Assembly: GCA_036322855.1 (NCBI GenBank)
Contig: AP027924.1
Coordinates: 744,001 to 808,000 of the forward strand
DNA length: 64,000 bases
Reading direction: 5' to 3'
From: Improbicoccus pseudotrichonymphae
GTDB lineage: Bacteria > Bacillota > Clostridia > Oscillospirales > Acutalibacteraceae
How positions within the stretch are numbered: the first letter of the stretch is position 1; each line of letters begins with the position of its first letter. Positions 63,906 through 64,000 of the stretch are shown here, one piece after another. The position numbers and the translations under genes were made by a program. Under the pieces are notes generated by a model. The model was given only the letters and a program-made list of their open reading frames with translations, was not told the DNA's origin and did not search any database.

Positions 63906-64000
63906 TTGGAAAAACAAGTTCTATTGACAAAAGATGGATTGGAAAAATTGGAATCTGAACTAAAAGAATTAAAAACTGTGAAAAGAAAAGAAGTTTCTCA
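63906..64000 (+). CDS. greA: Transcription elongation factor GreA, 3' end missing
   Basis: EKQVLLTKDGLEKLESELKE, then LKTVKRKEVS, is the typical start of the GreA coiled coil. TTG start with GGAG nine bases before it. Runs off the window. Confidence 0.85.
   Translation, partial: MEKQVLLTKDGLEKLESELKELKTVKRKEVS

Overview
The window is strongly AT-rich and reads as a low-GC Firmicute of the class Clostridia. It carries the sporulation genes spoIIID and spoIIP, DapL-type lysine/peptidoglycan biosynthesis, a CD1247-type small protein, an L10-leader rplJ-rplL operon, and frequent TTG/GTG starts. Eroded insertion sequences, MITEs, long homopolymers, split genes and a family of secreted repeat proteins suggest a host-associated, genome-eroding bacterium, possibly an endosymbiont of protists. 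That lifestyle is inference.

Layout. 0-5.9 kb is housekeeping: mtaB (5' end outside the window), hisS, a corA-like transporter, a class B PBP2 and dut. 6.3-8.2 kb holds a divergent pair of a multicopy secreted-protein family (called the GA-leader family here, copies F and A). 8.3-14.7 kb (+) is the baseplate half of a contractile injection system: spike, gp25-like protein and two baseplate-J-like proteins. 14.8-21.2 kb carries spoIIID, a tandem ddl-ddl fusion, murC, two small membrane proteins and spoIIP. GA-leader copy B and an IS5-type MITE follow. 22.6-28.3 kb (-) is the tube/sheath half of the injection system. An uncharacterised Lys-rich gene and a divergent ADP-ribosyltransferase-like gene (a candidate payload) sit next to it. 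30.5-32.7 kb holds gene remnants and a secreted coiled-coil protein. murA, an SfsA-like nuclease, an orphan HK97-fold capsid/encapsulin-like gene, a gene for a small Gly-Gly protein and a family 4 uracil-DNA glycosylase follow. GA-leader copy C is at 38-39.5 kb. 39.8-46.2 kb is phage-derived: a dnaC fragment, an Rpn/PDDEXK nuclease, a DUF1492-like gene, an HNH endonuclease and four tandem WHH-like proteins. Next come a secreted membrane protein, tRNA-Pro, ispH, tRNA-Gly, dapL and rplJ-rplL. GA-leader copies D and E (divergent) lie at 52.2-55.1 kb, followed by a shortened glmU, an ABC importer, copy G, rpmF, der, glyA and the start of greA.

The most unusual content is the GA-leader family. Seven copies share a near-consensus sigma-A promoter, several share an upstream double palindrome, and all share a leader and a signal-peptide-like segment, followed by different C-terminal modules. 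Five copies have two start codons, ATG1 and ATG2, separated by a GA-rich tract. The three uninterrupted tracts, (GA)10, (GA)12 and (GA)15, put ATG1 out of frame with the main ORF. The two copies with interrupted tracts, and the two copies where the tract is lost, are all in frame. This is the layout of a phase-variable surface or secreted protein family.

The two halves of the injection system face each other and are bracketed by copies A and B, which are near-identical over several hundred bases and lie in opposite orientation. Inverting the segment between them on paper restores one co-directional cluster in the usual order (sheath, tube, assembly proteins, tube 2, spike, gp25, baseplate). 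An ancestral or reversible inversion is therefore likely. Inside the tube half there is a strong candidate -1 frameshift signal, and a second gene is split at an A11 run.
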